The position numbers were made by a program, and so were the translations under genes. The notes beneath the pieces were generated by a model. That model was not told where the DNA came from and searched no databases. It saw only the letters and a program-made list of their open reading frames with translations. From NCBI GenBank assembly GCA_937965895.1, contig CALCKS010000178.1:1-58994 (forward strand): DNA of 58,994 bases, given 5' to 3'. This stretch comes from an uncultured Campylobacter sp. Lineage in GTDB: Bacteria; Campylobacterota; Campylobacteria; Campylobacterales; Campylobacteraceae. The first letter of the stretch is position 1, and the number at the start of each line of letters is the position of its first letter. Positions 9,592 through 17,188 of this stretch are shown in pieces.

Positions 9592-9677
9592 TTATTTTGC
9601 GTTAGCTGATCTAACTCTTTGCCAAACAGCCGCTTCTTCTCTCAAAAGCTCATCGTCATATGCGTCGTTGCCATCGG
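9592..9677 (-). pseudogene. Short coding remnant
   Basis: The minus strand reads as the end of a protein (DELLREEAAVWQRVRSANAK, then stop) in a frame different from the neighbouring gene. There is no start. It is probably the 3' scrap of a lost gene between the two operons. Confidence 0.3.
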
Positions 9678-10196
9678 TTAAATTTTTTTGGCCTTTTTAT
9701 AAAATTTTTTGCATACAGATTTATACTTTTTTACCCTGCTTAGGAAATCTAAGAAATTTAAAAAAATTCGCCTTTTCATGCCTGAGCTTAAAGCGCTTTT
9801 TATAGCTGTTTTGATCTGTTTTTTACTAAGTATATTTTGCTTACAAAGTAAGAAATAATTATTTATCTTAAATCTTTTTATCTGTTTTACGATGATCTTT
9901 CTGGTAAGCTTTTTATCGTTTAAATTTTCATAGATGCTTCTAGCTATATAAAAATGTTCCATAGGATATTTACATACTTGCAACGCCCTTTTTAGGATAG
10001 TTTTTATTATCTTTTTCCTATTTTCGTTATTTTCAAGCTCATCAAAAGCTAGCCTTGCCAAATACAAATACTCTCTAAAATCCTCACATTTTGACAGGAT
10101 ATCGTTCAATTCGCTAGAAAGCAGTTGTTTTGGCTTTACAGACGATATAAAATCACTAATCTCCATATACGGCCTAAGCCCCCAGAATCTTTTCAT
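9678..10196 (-). CDS. Short helical-repeat protein
   Basis: A 172-residue, very basic, all-helical protein, last gene of the AAA+ operon. I chose the ATG at 10196 because GGAG stands 5 bases ahead, within the end of the upstream gene. Motifs such as YLYLARLAFDEL and HFYIARSIYENL repeat about every 35-40 residues, as in TPR-like solenoids. They resemble the DYSYLAMAMYK units in the 418-residue protein two genes upstream, so it may be a shortened member of the same family. Solenoids usually bind protein partners; the target is unknown. Confidence 0.6.
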   Translation of the reverse strand: MKRFWGLRPYMEISDFISSVKPKQLLSSELNDILSKCEDFREYLYLARLAFDELENNENRKKIIKTILKRALQVCKYPMEHFYIARSIYENLNDKKLTRKIIVKQIKRFKINNYFLLCKQNILSKKQIKTAIKSALSSGMKRRIFLNFLDFLSRVKKYKSVCKKFYKKAKKI

Positions 10197-10209
10197 ATTT
10201 GCTCCATAA

Positions 10210-10944
10210 TTAACCATTTTCTATATTCTTTCCAAATTTTTCAACTCTAATAATAAAATTTAAGAATGGAAAAATTTGTTCATATCTATCAAAATGCCTG
10301 CTCGTATCAAGCTTGTAACTTATGACAAAATTCGGCATTTGACTTTTTGCAAATTTTAGTTCATCAAACAATCTTTGCGCATTTTCGATCGCACTAGGAA
10401 ATTTATCATTTTGACATTTCTTACTTTTATCATAAGTCAAATATGACGGAACGATCATAAAAGCTATCTTATAAAACACTGTATTTTTTCTCTCGTAAAC
10501 CGATAAATTTTGAAACGTCAAATGCGATATTTGTTTGATTGCATTAAACCATCTATTGCAATAACATTGTTCAAAGCTATTAGTAGAAAAATTATGCCAG
10601 CCGTGTTTCACTTCAAAAAGATACATTGCATTATTATCGCCGTACATCGTCGCAAGATCTATAAATCTTTGTGTCTCATCATTGCCCGTTTCTTGTCTAG
10701 CTCTTTTATTTACTCTCTTAAATGGCTGTTCCAACCAAACAACCCCAGTGAGCTTATGAATAGCTGGCACAAGAGCTGAAAAAGACTGTTTTTCATTGGT
10801 TAAAAACGGATAGTCGTTCCATACTTCATTTATTTTAAAATTCTCTTTTATAAAATTTTTAACCACTTCTTCCAAAAAATCTCTTGCCTCTGACTCATTG
10901 TTTTCATAAACATATAAATTTCTTTCATAAAATTTTTCCATCAC
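10210..10944 (-). CDS. Putative PD-(D/E)XK nuclease
   Basis: A 244-residue protein. The segment IDLATMYGDNNAMYLFEVKH has Asp96, Glu111 and Lys113 in the order and spacing of a PD-(D/E)XK nuclease active site; an upstream helix with Glu would complete it. I do not recognise the family by name. It overlaps or abuts its neighbours in the operon (start 6 bp after the helical-repeat gene, end within the leader of the next gene). In the context of a tandem AAA+ ATPase it would be the cutting part of the system (inference). It could also be an inactive relative. Confidence 0.5.
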   Translation of the reverse strand: MMEKFYERNLYVYENNESEARDFLEEVVKNFIKENFKINEVWNDYPFLTNEKQSFSALVPAIHKLTGVVWLEQPFKRVNKRARQETGNDETQRFIDLATMYGDNNAMYLFEVKHGWHNFSTNSFEQCYCNRWFNAIKQISHLTFQNLSVYERKNTVFYKIAFMIVPSYLTYDKSKKCQNDKFPSAIENAQRLFDELKFAKSQMPNFVISYKLDTSRHFDRYEQIFPFLNFIIRVEKFGKNIENG

Positions 10945-10950
10945 ATCTCC

Positions 10951-12207
10951 TTAAATTTGATTTACCACGTCAATTATACCATTTTTTACTATCTCTATCG
11001 CCCATCCTTTATCCTTGAAAATATCCAAAACATCAGTAGCTGCATGTAAAATTTCTGTTCTGGTTTTGGCATTTTCTACGGCTTTTACTGCGCACTCTTT
11101 GGCTAAATTTGGATTGATATTTTTTAAGTAGCTAGCGATCCTCATATAGCTAGGATCGGGCATGCTTAGTAGCTTTTCACAAGCCATATCTAAAAGCTCC
11201 TTATCGCCAAGTTCTTTTAAGATATCAAGCACAAAAAACGTCTCTCTAGGATCTGGCAAGAGTTTCACGGCTTTATCTAAAAATTCTTTTGCATAAATTT
11301 TATCTTTAAAATCCATCATAACGCTACTTGCCACATAAGCATAATCGGCCGCGGTTTTGGCATAAATTTCTCCGTCTTTATAAAGCTCTAATATCCATCT
11401 TTGCTTGCCGAATTCTTCCGCCATATCATCTAAAACATCGTAGAATTTATAAAAGTCGCTTGTCTCACTTAGCTCGCTTAGATATTCGTCTTTGTTTTTA
11501 TGTTCTTTTGAAGCTACAGCCTCTTTTTGCTCTTTTCGTTTCGGTTTTATGCCGAGTGCTTTTAGCTCACCTCTGTCCTTTATAAAAACGTGAGCATAAC
11601 TTAGATAGAAGTCATGTTTGTCTTTCTCTATGCACTTTTTATAAAATTTATAGGCAAACTCATCAAAGCCTCCTATTTGCTTTAGCTCCAGCGCCATATC
11701 GAGATAAAAATCCGCCTTAAAATCGGTTGCCGTTAGCGCAGTTTGCAAAAAATTTTCGGCCTTAAGTCCGTTTAGTGTTTTTATCTCTATAAAATTTAGC
11801 ATATTTATATAGCAAAGTCCATTTTTTATGCTATTTTGAGCTATTTCTGAAAGACTTTTACACCATTTTTTAGCTCTTAAAGTTTTATACATAGCCATCG
11901 CCAAGTATGAATAGTCCATGCCGCTTTTACAAAGGTCTTGCGCGATTTTATAAATTTTTATCGCTAGGCCTCTATTTTTGCTTTTAAAAAACACTGCGCG
12001 AGCTAAATCATCATACTCAAAAAGATGATGATTTACCCTCAAACAAAGCTTTGTGTGGTTTTGTAAAAGGTAGTCAAGCTTGTCTTGGCTTAGGTTCTTA
12101 GCTAAATTTACCAGCAATGCACTGTCATCTATAATATAATCTGCATAATAAATCCTGCAACATCTGCAAAATTTATGAATCCGCTCGTAGCGTCCGGATA
12201 AATTCAT
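10951..12207 (-). CDS. Helical-repeat (TPR/HEAT-like) protein
   Basis: A 418-residue all-helical protein. The ATG at 12207 is preferred (GGAG 5 bases upstream); an in-frame start at 12246 would overlap the previous gene and lacks a site. It is a paralogue of the 583-residue protein at 56099-57850: both share an N-terminal acidic-aromatic start, an NHxLFxYDDxA block, DYxYLA, WCK and CYINMLNFI in the same order. The middle (~240-265) is charged and disordered, separating two solenoid halves. Likely a scaffold or sensor for the AAA+ operon. No named family recognised. Confidence 0.65.
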   Translation of the reverse strand: MNLSGRYERIHKFCRCCRIYYADYIIDDSALLVNLAKNLSQDKLDYLLQNHTKLCLRVNHHLFEYDDLARAVFFKSKNRGLAIKIYKIAQDLCKSGMDYSYLAMAMYKTLRAKKWCKSLSEIAQNSIKNGLCYINMLNFIEIKTLNGLKAENFLQTALTATDFKADFYLDMALELKQIGGFDEFAYKFYKKCIEKDKHDFYLSYAHVFIKDRGELKALGIKPKRKEQKEAVASKEHKNKDEYLSELSETSDFYKFYDVLDDMAEEFGKQRWILELYKDGEIYAKTAADYAYVASSVMMDFKDKIYAKEFLDKAVKLLPDPRETFFVLDILKELGDKELLDMACEKLLSMPDPSYMRIASYLKNINPNLAKECAVKAVENAKTRTEILHAATDVLDIFKDKGWAIEIVKNGIIDVVNQI

Positions 12208-12221
12208 ATTTTCTCCTTTGT

Positions 12222-12809
12222 CTAAAATTTTAACGTAGCTATACACTCAAAAATCTCTTTTTGTACAAAATTTCCATCCGTATCAAGCGTATAGTTTTTG
12301 CCTAAAAAACATAGTTTAAAGCCCGTTATCTCGCCAAAAACGGGTAGCGATTTCGTCTTTTGATAGTAGTCTTTAACGATTTTAGAGATTATATTTAGCT
12401 GCTCGTCTAGAGCCTTAAAACATAGTTCATCTAAAAACGGCGTTAGGCTGATATACCTTAGGTGCTGCACCATGGCAAGGGCGAAAATTGGCTCGTTAAA
12501 TCTCTTAAAATTTGTATCTATGTAGATATAAGAGCCTCTAAATTTCGCTCGCTCGTCGTAACGGATTTTTGCGGCATTAAGCTCGTCTTCGATATTAAGC
12601 CCAAAGTGCTCGCTAAGAGCAAGGACAAGCGTTTTTGAGCTATGCGACCAGTCAAAATGCCCCTTTGACATAAACTCATCTAAGCTATTTGCTCTTTGCA
12701 AATTCGCAAGAGCACTACTGAAGTTCTTTTCTCTTGCGTAACCTAGTGCCTTTGAAAGTGCCCTTTTATCGCTATTTAGCGTTAGTTCTTTTATTTGTTC
12801 GTAGATCAT
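12222..12809 (-). CDS. Hypothetical protein of the AAA+ operon
   Basis: A 195-residue soluble, mixed alpha/beta protein with no recognised motif. It has a helical N-terminal part (~1-85) and a C-terminal half with YIYIDTNFKRFNEP and a beta-rich end. AAGGAT precedes the ATG. It lies between the FtsZ-C-like gene and the helical-repeat gene, with 14-47 bp gaps, so it belongs to the same transcript. A decayed copy of its first ~60 codons and upstream DNA lies at 19890-20125, so the gene was once present twice. Confidence 0.6.
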   Translation of the reverse strand: MIYEQIKELTLNSDKRALSKALGYAREKNFSSALANLQRANSLDEFMSKGHFDWSHSSKTLVLALSEHFGLNIEDELNAAKIRYDERAKFRGSYIYIDTNFKRFNEPIFALAMVQHLRYISLTPFLDELCFKALDEQLNIISKIVKDYYQKTKSLPVFGEITGFKLCFLGKNYTLDTDGNFVQKEIFECIATLKF

Positions 12810-12856
12810 TGATTATCCTTTTTTGATTTTCGTGCCGATACATTTTTTGCACGCTT

Positions 12857-13255
12857 TTAAATGCCCGTAGCTAAAAGCCACACCTTGATTTTTTCGCCTA
12901 AAAGCTTATGAGTCTTTATGTTAAAGACTATTTTTGATTTTTTACTACAAATTTGTTCCACCTCCTTTACTATTTTTAATACTACTTCTAGCGGCATTTC
13001 AGGATTTGCCGTAAAATTTAAGGCCACAAATTTTGCTCTTTTTATAGGTAACTCCGCAATCTTTTGTAAAATTTCCTCTTCCGTAAAAGTACCGCTAAAG
13101 CCCATTATCTCACCTTTTGCGTTTAAAACGTTTTTTAAGTCTTTTAAGTCCATAACCGCCTTTCTTGATACCCTATACAAACAAGCTTCAAAAAATTTTA
13201 GGAAAAATGGCAAAAAACCGTCAAATTTCTTAGATAGTGTTACGGTTTTACTCAT
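12857..13255 (-). CDS. Stand-alone FtsZ C-terminal-domain-like protein
   Basis: A 132-residue protein that lines up with only the second half of FtsZ. DLKDLKNVLNAKGEIMGFSG matches the FtsZ stretch DFADVRTVM...G.AMMGSG. NFTANPEMPLEVVLKI matches the LVNITAG-D-L strand and helix, and the last residues KVWLLATGI match RVTVVATGI. The GTP-binding half and the GGGTG signature are absent, so it cannot bind GTP alone. It could dock on FtsZ filaments, block or cap division, or have been reused as a partner of the upstream AAA+ protein. An internal ATG at ~13150 with AAGG is possible, but FtsZ similarity extends upstream of it. The alignment is by eye. Confidence 0.6.
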   Translation of the reverse strand: MSKTVTLSKKFDGFLPFFLKFFEACLYRVSRKAVMDLKDLKNVLNAKGEIMGFSGTFTEEEILQKIAELPIKRAKFVALNFTANPEMPLEVVLKIVKEVEQICSKKSKIVFNIKTHKLLGEKIKVWLLATGI

Positions 13256-13300
13256 TTAGCATTAATTTGCCGGGTAGTTCCGGCAAAAACTCATTCAAAA

Positions 13301-15294
13301 CTATCCTTTAAACCCCGCTATGCGGCCGTTATTTTCGATATTCTTATGTTTTATTTCCTCGTTTAGCCTATCTATAAATTCGCCCGTGCTTAAAATAGGG
13401 CTAAATTTAGCCGATCTTGCTACCGCGGCAAAGTCCCCGGGCGTTAGAAATTTGATTTTTGCTACGCTATTTTTTGCCGTTTTATCTACGCTTATACCTA
13501 GCGACTCGCACTCTTTTTGTAGTAGCTTTGCCGCCTGTGCGCCCTCCATGTATCCAAACTCGATCTTCATATCAAAGCGCCTGATACTAGCCCTATCCAG
13601 CCTATCCATCAAATTCGTCGTGGCGATAAACACCCCATCAAAGCCCTCCATCTGCACTAGCATCTCATTTACTTGGGTTATCTCCCAGCTTCGCGCAGCC
13701 ATACTTCTATCTTGCAAAAAGCTATCTATCTCGTCAAATACCAGCACGGCGTTTTGATCTTTGGCTTCTTTAAAAGCGTTTGCGATGTTTTTCTCCGTGT
13801 TTCCCACGTAGCAGTCGATGAGATCGCTTGCTTTTTTGATGATTAGCTTGCTTTTTAGGCTTTTGGGATAAATTTGGCATACTCGCTCTTGCCAGTACCG
13901 GCCGGACCGTAGAGGCAAAGCCTAGCGTTTTTGCTCTCTTTTATACCTTTTGCCAGCTCTTTTAAATTTGCGCTTGCATTTATCAAACTCACGTCGTAGT
14001 TTTGCGGCAAATTTATCTCCTTGTTTTTATCTTTCTTGCCTTTTTTAGCAGTAACAAAACCTTGCGCTTTTAGGCTACTTTTTATCAAATTCTTAAACGC
14101 TTCATCCTTGCTTTCATGACTTAAATTTGAAACGACTTTTGTCGCGCCAGATATTAGCGCAGGCGTGATAGCTCTGTTTTTAGCTAGCTTTTTGAGCAAC
14201 TCCTCGCTTACTTGGCCGTTTGCGTAGCGCTTTAGTATTTCTAGTCGCTTAAATTTGGGCGGGATTTTAAACTCTATAACTATATCAAAGCGCCTGATAT
14301 AGGCGTTATCTATCTCGTCTATGTCGTTGGTTATCCAAAATGTCGGTACGCTATTGTTCTCTAAAGTCGAGTTAAATAACGCTTTAGACATCCTTTCTGT
14401 GCCTTTAAAAACATCCTCTATCTCGTCAAACATTATGATGTCGCGCTCTTTATTTAAAACCTTGTCCGCAGTTTTTAGCGATAAAAATCGCTTTTCACCG
14501 CTATAATTATCGTCTGTATATCGGCTTTTTGAGGCTATTTCATAAAGATTTCTGTCTAGCTCGGTGGCTATCATTTTGACAAACTCGGTCTTACCCGTGC
14601 CGGGAAGTCCGTAAAGCAAAATATTTACGCCCTTATCCGCCTTTAAAATATGGCTTTTTATAGCGGCTTCGTCTACTTTTATATGCCTAAAATCGTCAAA
14701 TTTGAGCGGTGACTTGCCAGCTTTAAAAAACGTCGATCTAAAAACCTCTAAAATGTCGCCCTGAGCGTTTAACATATCTGTGCTAAAGTAGATGTAAAAA
14801 AACTTAAATACGCAATCAAGCCTGATATCTTGCCTATCGTGCATTTCTAAAATATTGCTTTGTCTTAGCTTTGATTCAGGATGTAACGCTTCTTTTACAT
14901 GTGTGGCAGGCACGCCAATAATATAGCCCAAAACCTCGTAAAAAGCTATGATATGCATATTACCTAGAGGCCTAAAAACCTCTCCTAGGACGGCAAATTC
15001 ATTTACTATCACGGCAAATTCGATGATTTTTCTGTCTACTTCGTCTAAATTTAGCACCGCACATAAAGCATCCAAATTCCTATCTAAAGTCTCAATGCTG
15101 GTTATTTTTGATTTTTCAAGCTCGGCAAGGCGTTTTTTTAGCCTAACTTTTGCCTTGGCTATGGATTCGCCTTTTTGCAAGATGTCGTCGTATCTTTGAA
15201 AAAAACTATCGGGCAAGCCAAATTTTTCGATCGCTCTTAGCGCCCAAAGTTTGATTTTATTTTCGATCTGGGGCGGTAGTAAAATCTCATCCAT
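13301..15294 (-). pseudogene. Tandem AAA+ ATPase with a frameshift
   Basis: Two frames together give a ~660-residue protein matching the intact ATPase at 50212-52230. The N-terminal helical region is followed by AAA+ domain 1 (Walker A GLPGTGKTEF ~231, Walker B IIMFDEIED ~290) and AAA+ domain 2 (Walker A GPAGTGKSEY ~468, then VLVFDEIDSFLQDR in the second frame). The start is the ATG at 15294 with GGAG. The break is at ~13865-13869, where GGGAT replaces the paralogue's GGCGAT, a one-base loss just after the second Walker A. It may be a real mutation, phase variation or a sequencing error. If intact it would be the motor of the operon down to 9678. Confidence 0.75.
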
Positions 15295-15331
15295 GGCAAC
15301 TCCTTTTTTGGATGATTTTACTTGCATTTTA

Positions 15332-15347
15332 GGACATTTTGCGGTCC
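15332..15347 (-). promoter_or_regulatory. Island operator of the AAA+ operon
   Basis: On the minus strand GGACCGCAAAATGTCC is followed by exactly 11 bp and TAAAAT as the -10 box, about 40 bp before the AAA+ start. The architecture is the same as in front of the paralogous ATPase at 52287-52302. Confidence 0.7.
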
Positions 15348-15378
15348 AAATTTAACAAATTTGATTGCCGATCGTCGG

Positions 15379-15936
15379 TCAAATTTCTATAATATTAAGC
15401 CCTAGACTTGAGTTATATATCTTGCAGTTGCCGATTTTATCGACTCTTGATAGCGGATAATGTACATGCCCGCAAAGGATAATTTTTGCCTTCATGAGAC
15501 CGTATTTAAGCGCCCTATAAAGCTCTTTATCTCCAAAATCTCTGCCGCACTCAACGGCCGTTTGCGTGTGAGCGGGCGGGACATGCGCGAGCAGCACGTC
15601 GCACTCTGCAAAGTCCAAAATATCCGTACACATATAAGGAACGCAGCCGAATTTTATGCCTTCAATCATCTTTATATCGCCGTCTGCGTAAATGTTTGGC
15701 ATCCTCATCCAAGCGGCATCGCTAGAGCCGTCTACGTCGTGGTTGCCGCTACATACAAAGATCCGTCCTTTAAAATTTTCAAGCCACTGCCTAACCCACG
15801 CCTTTTGTCCTGCGACGTCTTTTTGACTCGCGTCTATCAGATCGCCGCTTATGCAACAAACGTCAAATTCTAAATCTAAAATTTGATCAAATTTGGCCTT
15901 ATCAAAGTGCAAATCGCTTGCATGCAAAATTTTCAT
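15379..15936 (-). CDS. Metallophosphoesterase
   Basis: A 185-residue calcineurin-like phosphoesterase. Metal-binding motifs appear in order: DLHFD at residues 8-12, ISGDLID (~30), GNHD (~63), AHVPP (~116), and GHVHYP (~150). The start at 15936 gives the conserved first strand MKILHASDLH; an upstream in-frame extension has no support. Such enzymes cleave phosphodiesters or phosphomonoesters, including nucleotides, so it may act on nucleic acid or a nucleotide signal. It lies just upstream of the AAA+ operon on the same strand and diverges from the 16025 gene. Confidence 0.85.
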   Translation of the reverse strand: MKILHASDLHFDKAKFDQILDLEFDVCCISGDLIDASQKDVAGQKAWVRQWLENFKGRIFVCSGNHDVDGSSDAAWMRMPNIYADGDIKMIEGIKFGCVPYMCTDILDFAECDVLLAHVPPAHTQTAVECGRDFGDKELYRALKYGLMKAKIILCGHVHYPLSRVDKIGNCKIYNSSLGLNIIEI

Positions 15937-15961
15937 CTCGTTTCCTTTTTGGCGCATATTT

Positions 15962-15977
15962 GGACACGGTTTTGTCC
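15962..15977 (+). promoter_or_regulatory. Island operator between divergent genes
   Basis: GGACACGGTTTTGTCC has five-base perfect arms. On the plus strand it is followed by 11 bp and TATAAT, then the 16025 gene. The opposite strand has no matching -10 at that distance, so the site is set up for the small FtsZ-C-like gene, though it may also affect the phosphoesterase. Confidence 0.7.
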
Positions 15978-16024
15978 GTTTTAAAATATATAATTTTATC
16001 AAATTTAACCAAAAGGAGAAAAGG

Positions 16025-16282
16025 ATGATTAAATTTGACGTTCGTTGCAGACTAAGCGAACTCCACGCTAAATTTAAAAGCGGCCTTGAAGTACCGACGG
16101 CATCCGTAAAGTCGCTAAAACTAGAGTTAAGCTCTGGCGACGATATCTCGCTTTTAGCTATCGTCAAAGCGGTAAATTTGATAAAAGGCGAGCTAAAAAC
16201 GGACGCTAAATTTCACTTCATAAATCAGATTTCGCCGCTAAAAAACGGCGAAATATCAGCAAATTTTACGCTCCTGGTTTAA
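16025..16282 (+). CDS. Small protein, possibly FtsZ-C-like
   Basis: An 85-residue protein with a strong site (GGAGAAAAGG) before the ATG at 16025. SVKSLKLELSSGDDISLLAI, a helix, then AKFHFINQ and a final strand ISANFTLLV follow the strand-helix-strand order of the FtsZ C-terminal domain, as in the proteins at 12857 and 44475. Identity is weak, so this is a fold-level guess. It is convergent with the SIR2 gene, overlapping it by 4 bp. Confidence 0.5.
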   Translation: MIKFDVRCRLSELHAKFKSGLEVPTASVKSLKLELSSGDDISLLAIVKAVNLIKGELKTDAKFHFINQISPLKNGEISANFTLLV

Positions 16283-16290
16283 CCCAGGAG
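16271..16290. terminator. Hairpin at convergent gene ends
   Basis: CTCCTGG at 16271-16277 pairs with CCAGGAG at 16284-16290. It lies across the stop codons of the convergent 16025 and SIR2 genes and could stop both transcripts, although no T run follows. Confidence 0.45.
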
Positions 16291-17124
16291 CATCCTTAAT
16301 CCCTCAAGTCCTCCAGCCTTTATCGCCATGCCTCGATATGCGCTTACGTGAGTATCTACCGGGTTTATGCGGATTAGATGAGCCATTTTAAATCTTTTCG
16401 CCATCCTTTCTCCAAAAATCCTGATAGTTGGTACGGCAAGCCCAGCTCCGATCTCGATTATAACTATGCGCGAGTTCATATTGTGGCTAAGCCACGCATC
16501 GTACTTTTTGCGTTGCGCCCAAGCTCTTTTATGGTTAAACTCGTGATCGTAAAACATAAGGATATTTGGACGGCTCACGCATCCGCACTCTGGGCAAACT
16601 GGCATCTTTGTAGCGACAAATTTCTCCTCGTCCACTTCCACGCTATTTTCGTCCATATTCCAGATGTTTCCGTCATCGTTGTGGATACACTGAGCGTAGT
16701 GAATGGAGCCGTGGACTTCATAAATTTTATCTTTGTCAAATCCCGCCTTTGTAAAGTGTCCGTCGACGTTTGAAGTGTAGATAAAGTAGTTTCCATTTTT
16801 GGCTTCGCAAAGATTTTTTAGTAGCGCAAAGCCCTCGTGGGGTTGGGTTTTGTTATAAAGCTTTAGCCTGTGTCCGTAAAACGCCCAGGCTAGCTCAGGA
16901 CTGCTAAAAAACCACTGCGGATTTGCCATTTCTGTAAAGCTTAAATTTTTATCTTTTAAAGGCGGATAGGCTTTCCAAAAGCCAAGATCGCCTCTAAAAT
17001 CGGGCAGTCCGCTATCTACGCCCATGCCTGCTCCTGCGGTTATGATGACGGCTTCGGCGTTTGCGACGATTTCTTTTGCGCGGAGTATTGTGTCGTGTGC
17101 CAGCTCAAATTTGTCACTATCCAT
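16279..17124 (-). CDS. SIR2-family NAD-dependent protein
   Basis: A 281-residue sirtuin. It has the NAD-binding GAGMGVDSGLPDFRGD (~32-47), TSNVDGHFTKAGF (~120), the catalytic His in EVHGSIH (~140), zinc Cys residues in AQC and CPECGC, and IEIGAGLAVPT for the ribose side. Full length for a single-domain sirtuin. SIR2 proteins act as deacylases or, in defence systems, as NAD-depleting enzymes; which applies here is unknown. GGAGG precedes the ATG. A close paralogue at 44814-45656 has the same promoter and the same upstream neighbour, so the pair came from duplication of a module. Confidence 0.88.
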   Translation of the reverse strand: MDSDKFELAHDTILRAKEIVANAEAVIITAGAGMGVDSGLPDFRGDLGFWKAYPPLKDKNLSFTEMANPQWFFSSPELAWAFYGHRLKLYNKTQPHEGFALLKNLCEAKNGNYFIYTSNVDGHFTKAGFDKDKIYEVHGSIHYAQCIHNDDGNIWNMDENSVEVDEEKFVATKMPVCPECGCVSRPNILMFYDHEFNHKRAWAQRKKYDAWLSHNMNSRIVIIEIGAGLAVPTIRIFGERMAKRFKMAHLIRINPVDTHVSAYRGMAIKAGGLEGLRMLLG

Positions 17125-17143
17125 GTTGCCTCCTATGGCTTAA

Positions 17144-17159
17144 AATACCTATAGGTATT
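17144..17159. promoter_or_regulatory. Palindrome just after SIR2 -10 box
   Basis: AATACCTATAGGTATT is a perfect 16-bp palindrome. It begins within the TATAAT -10 box of the SIR2 promoter and would cover the transcription start. The second SIR2 gene has AATACCTATAGGCATT at 45676-45691 in the same place. Confidence 0.5.
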
Positions 17160-17173
17160 ATAGCCGGTAAAGC

Positions 17174-17188
17174 AGACACTTTTTGTCT
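17174..17188 (-). promoter_or_regulatory. Island operator of SIR2 gene
   Basis: On the minus strand AGACAAAAAGTGTCT, then 11 bp, then TATAAT. It overlaps the stop codon of the broken nuclease gene, so SIR2 has its own promoter despite tight spacing. Confidence 0.7.

Noticed and set aside
12831..12853. CGTGC/GCACG inverted repeat as a terminator between operon genes
   Set aside because: Short arms, 13-base loop, no T run, and downstream genes of the operon would be cut off.
15936..16167. N-terminal extension of the phosphoesterase to 16167
   Set aside because: The extension is antisense to the 16025 gene and runs through the operator; the conserved first strand begins at MKILHAS.
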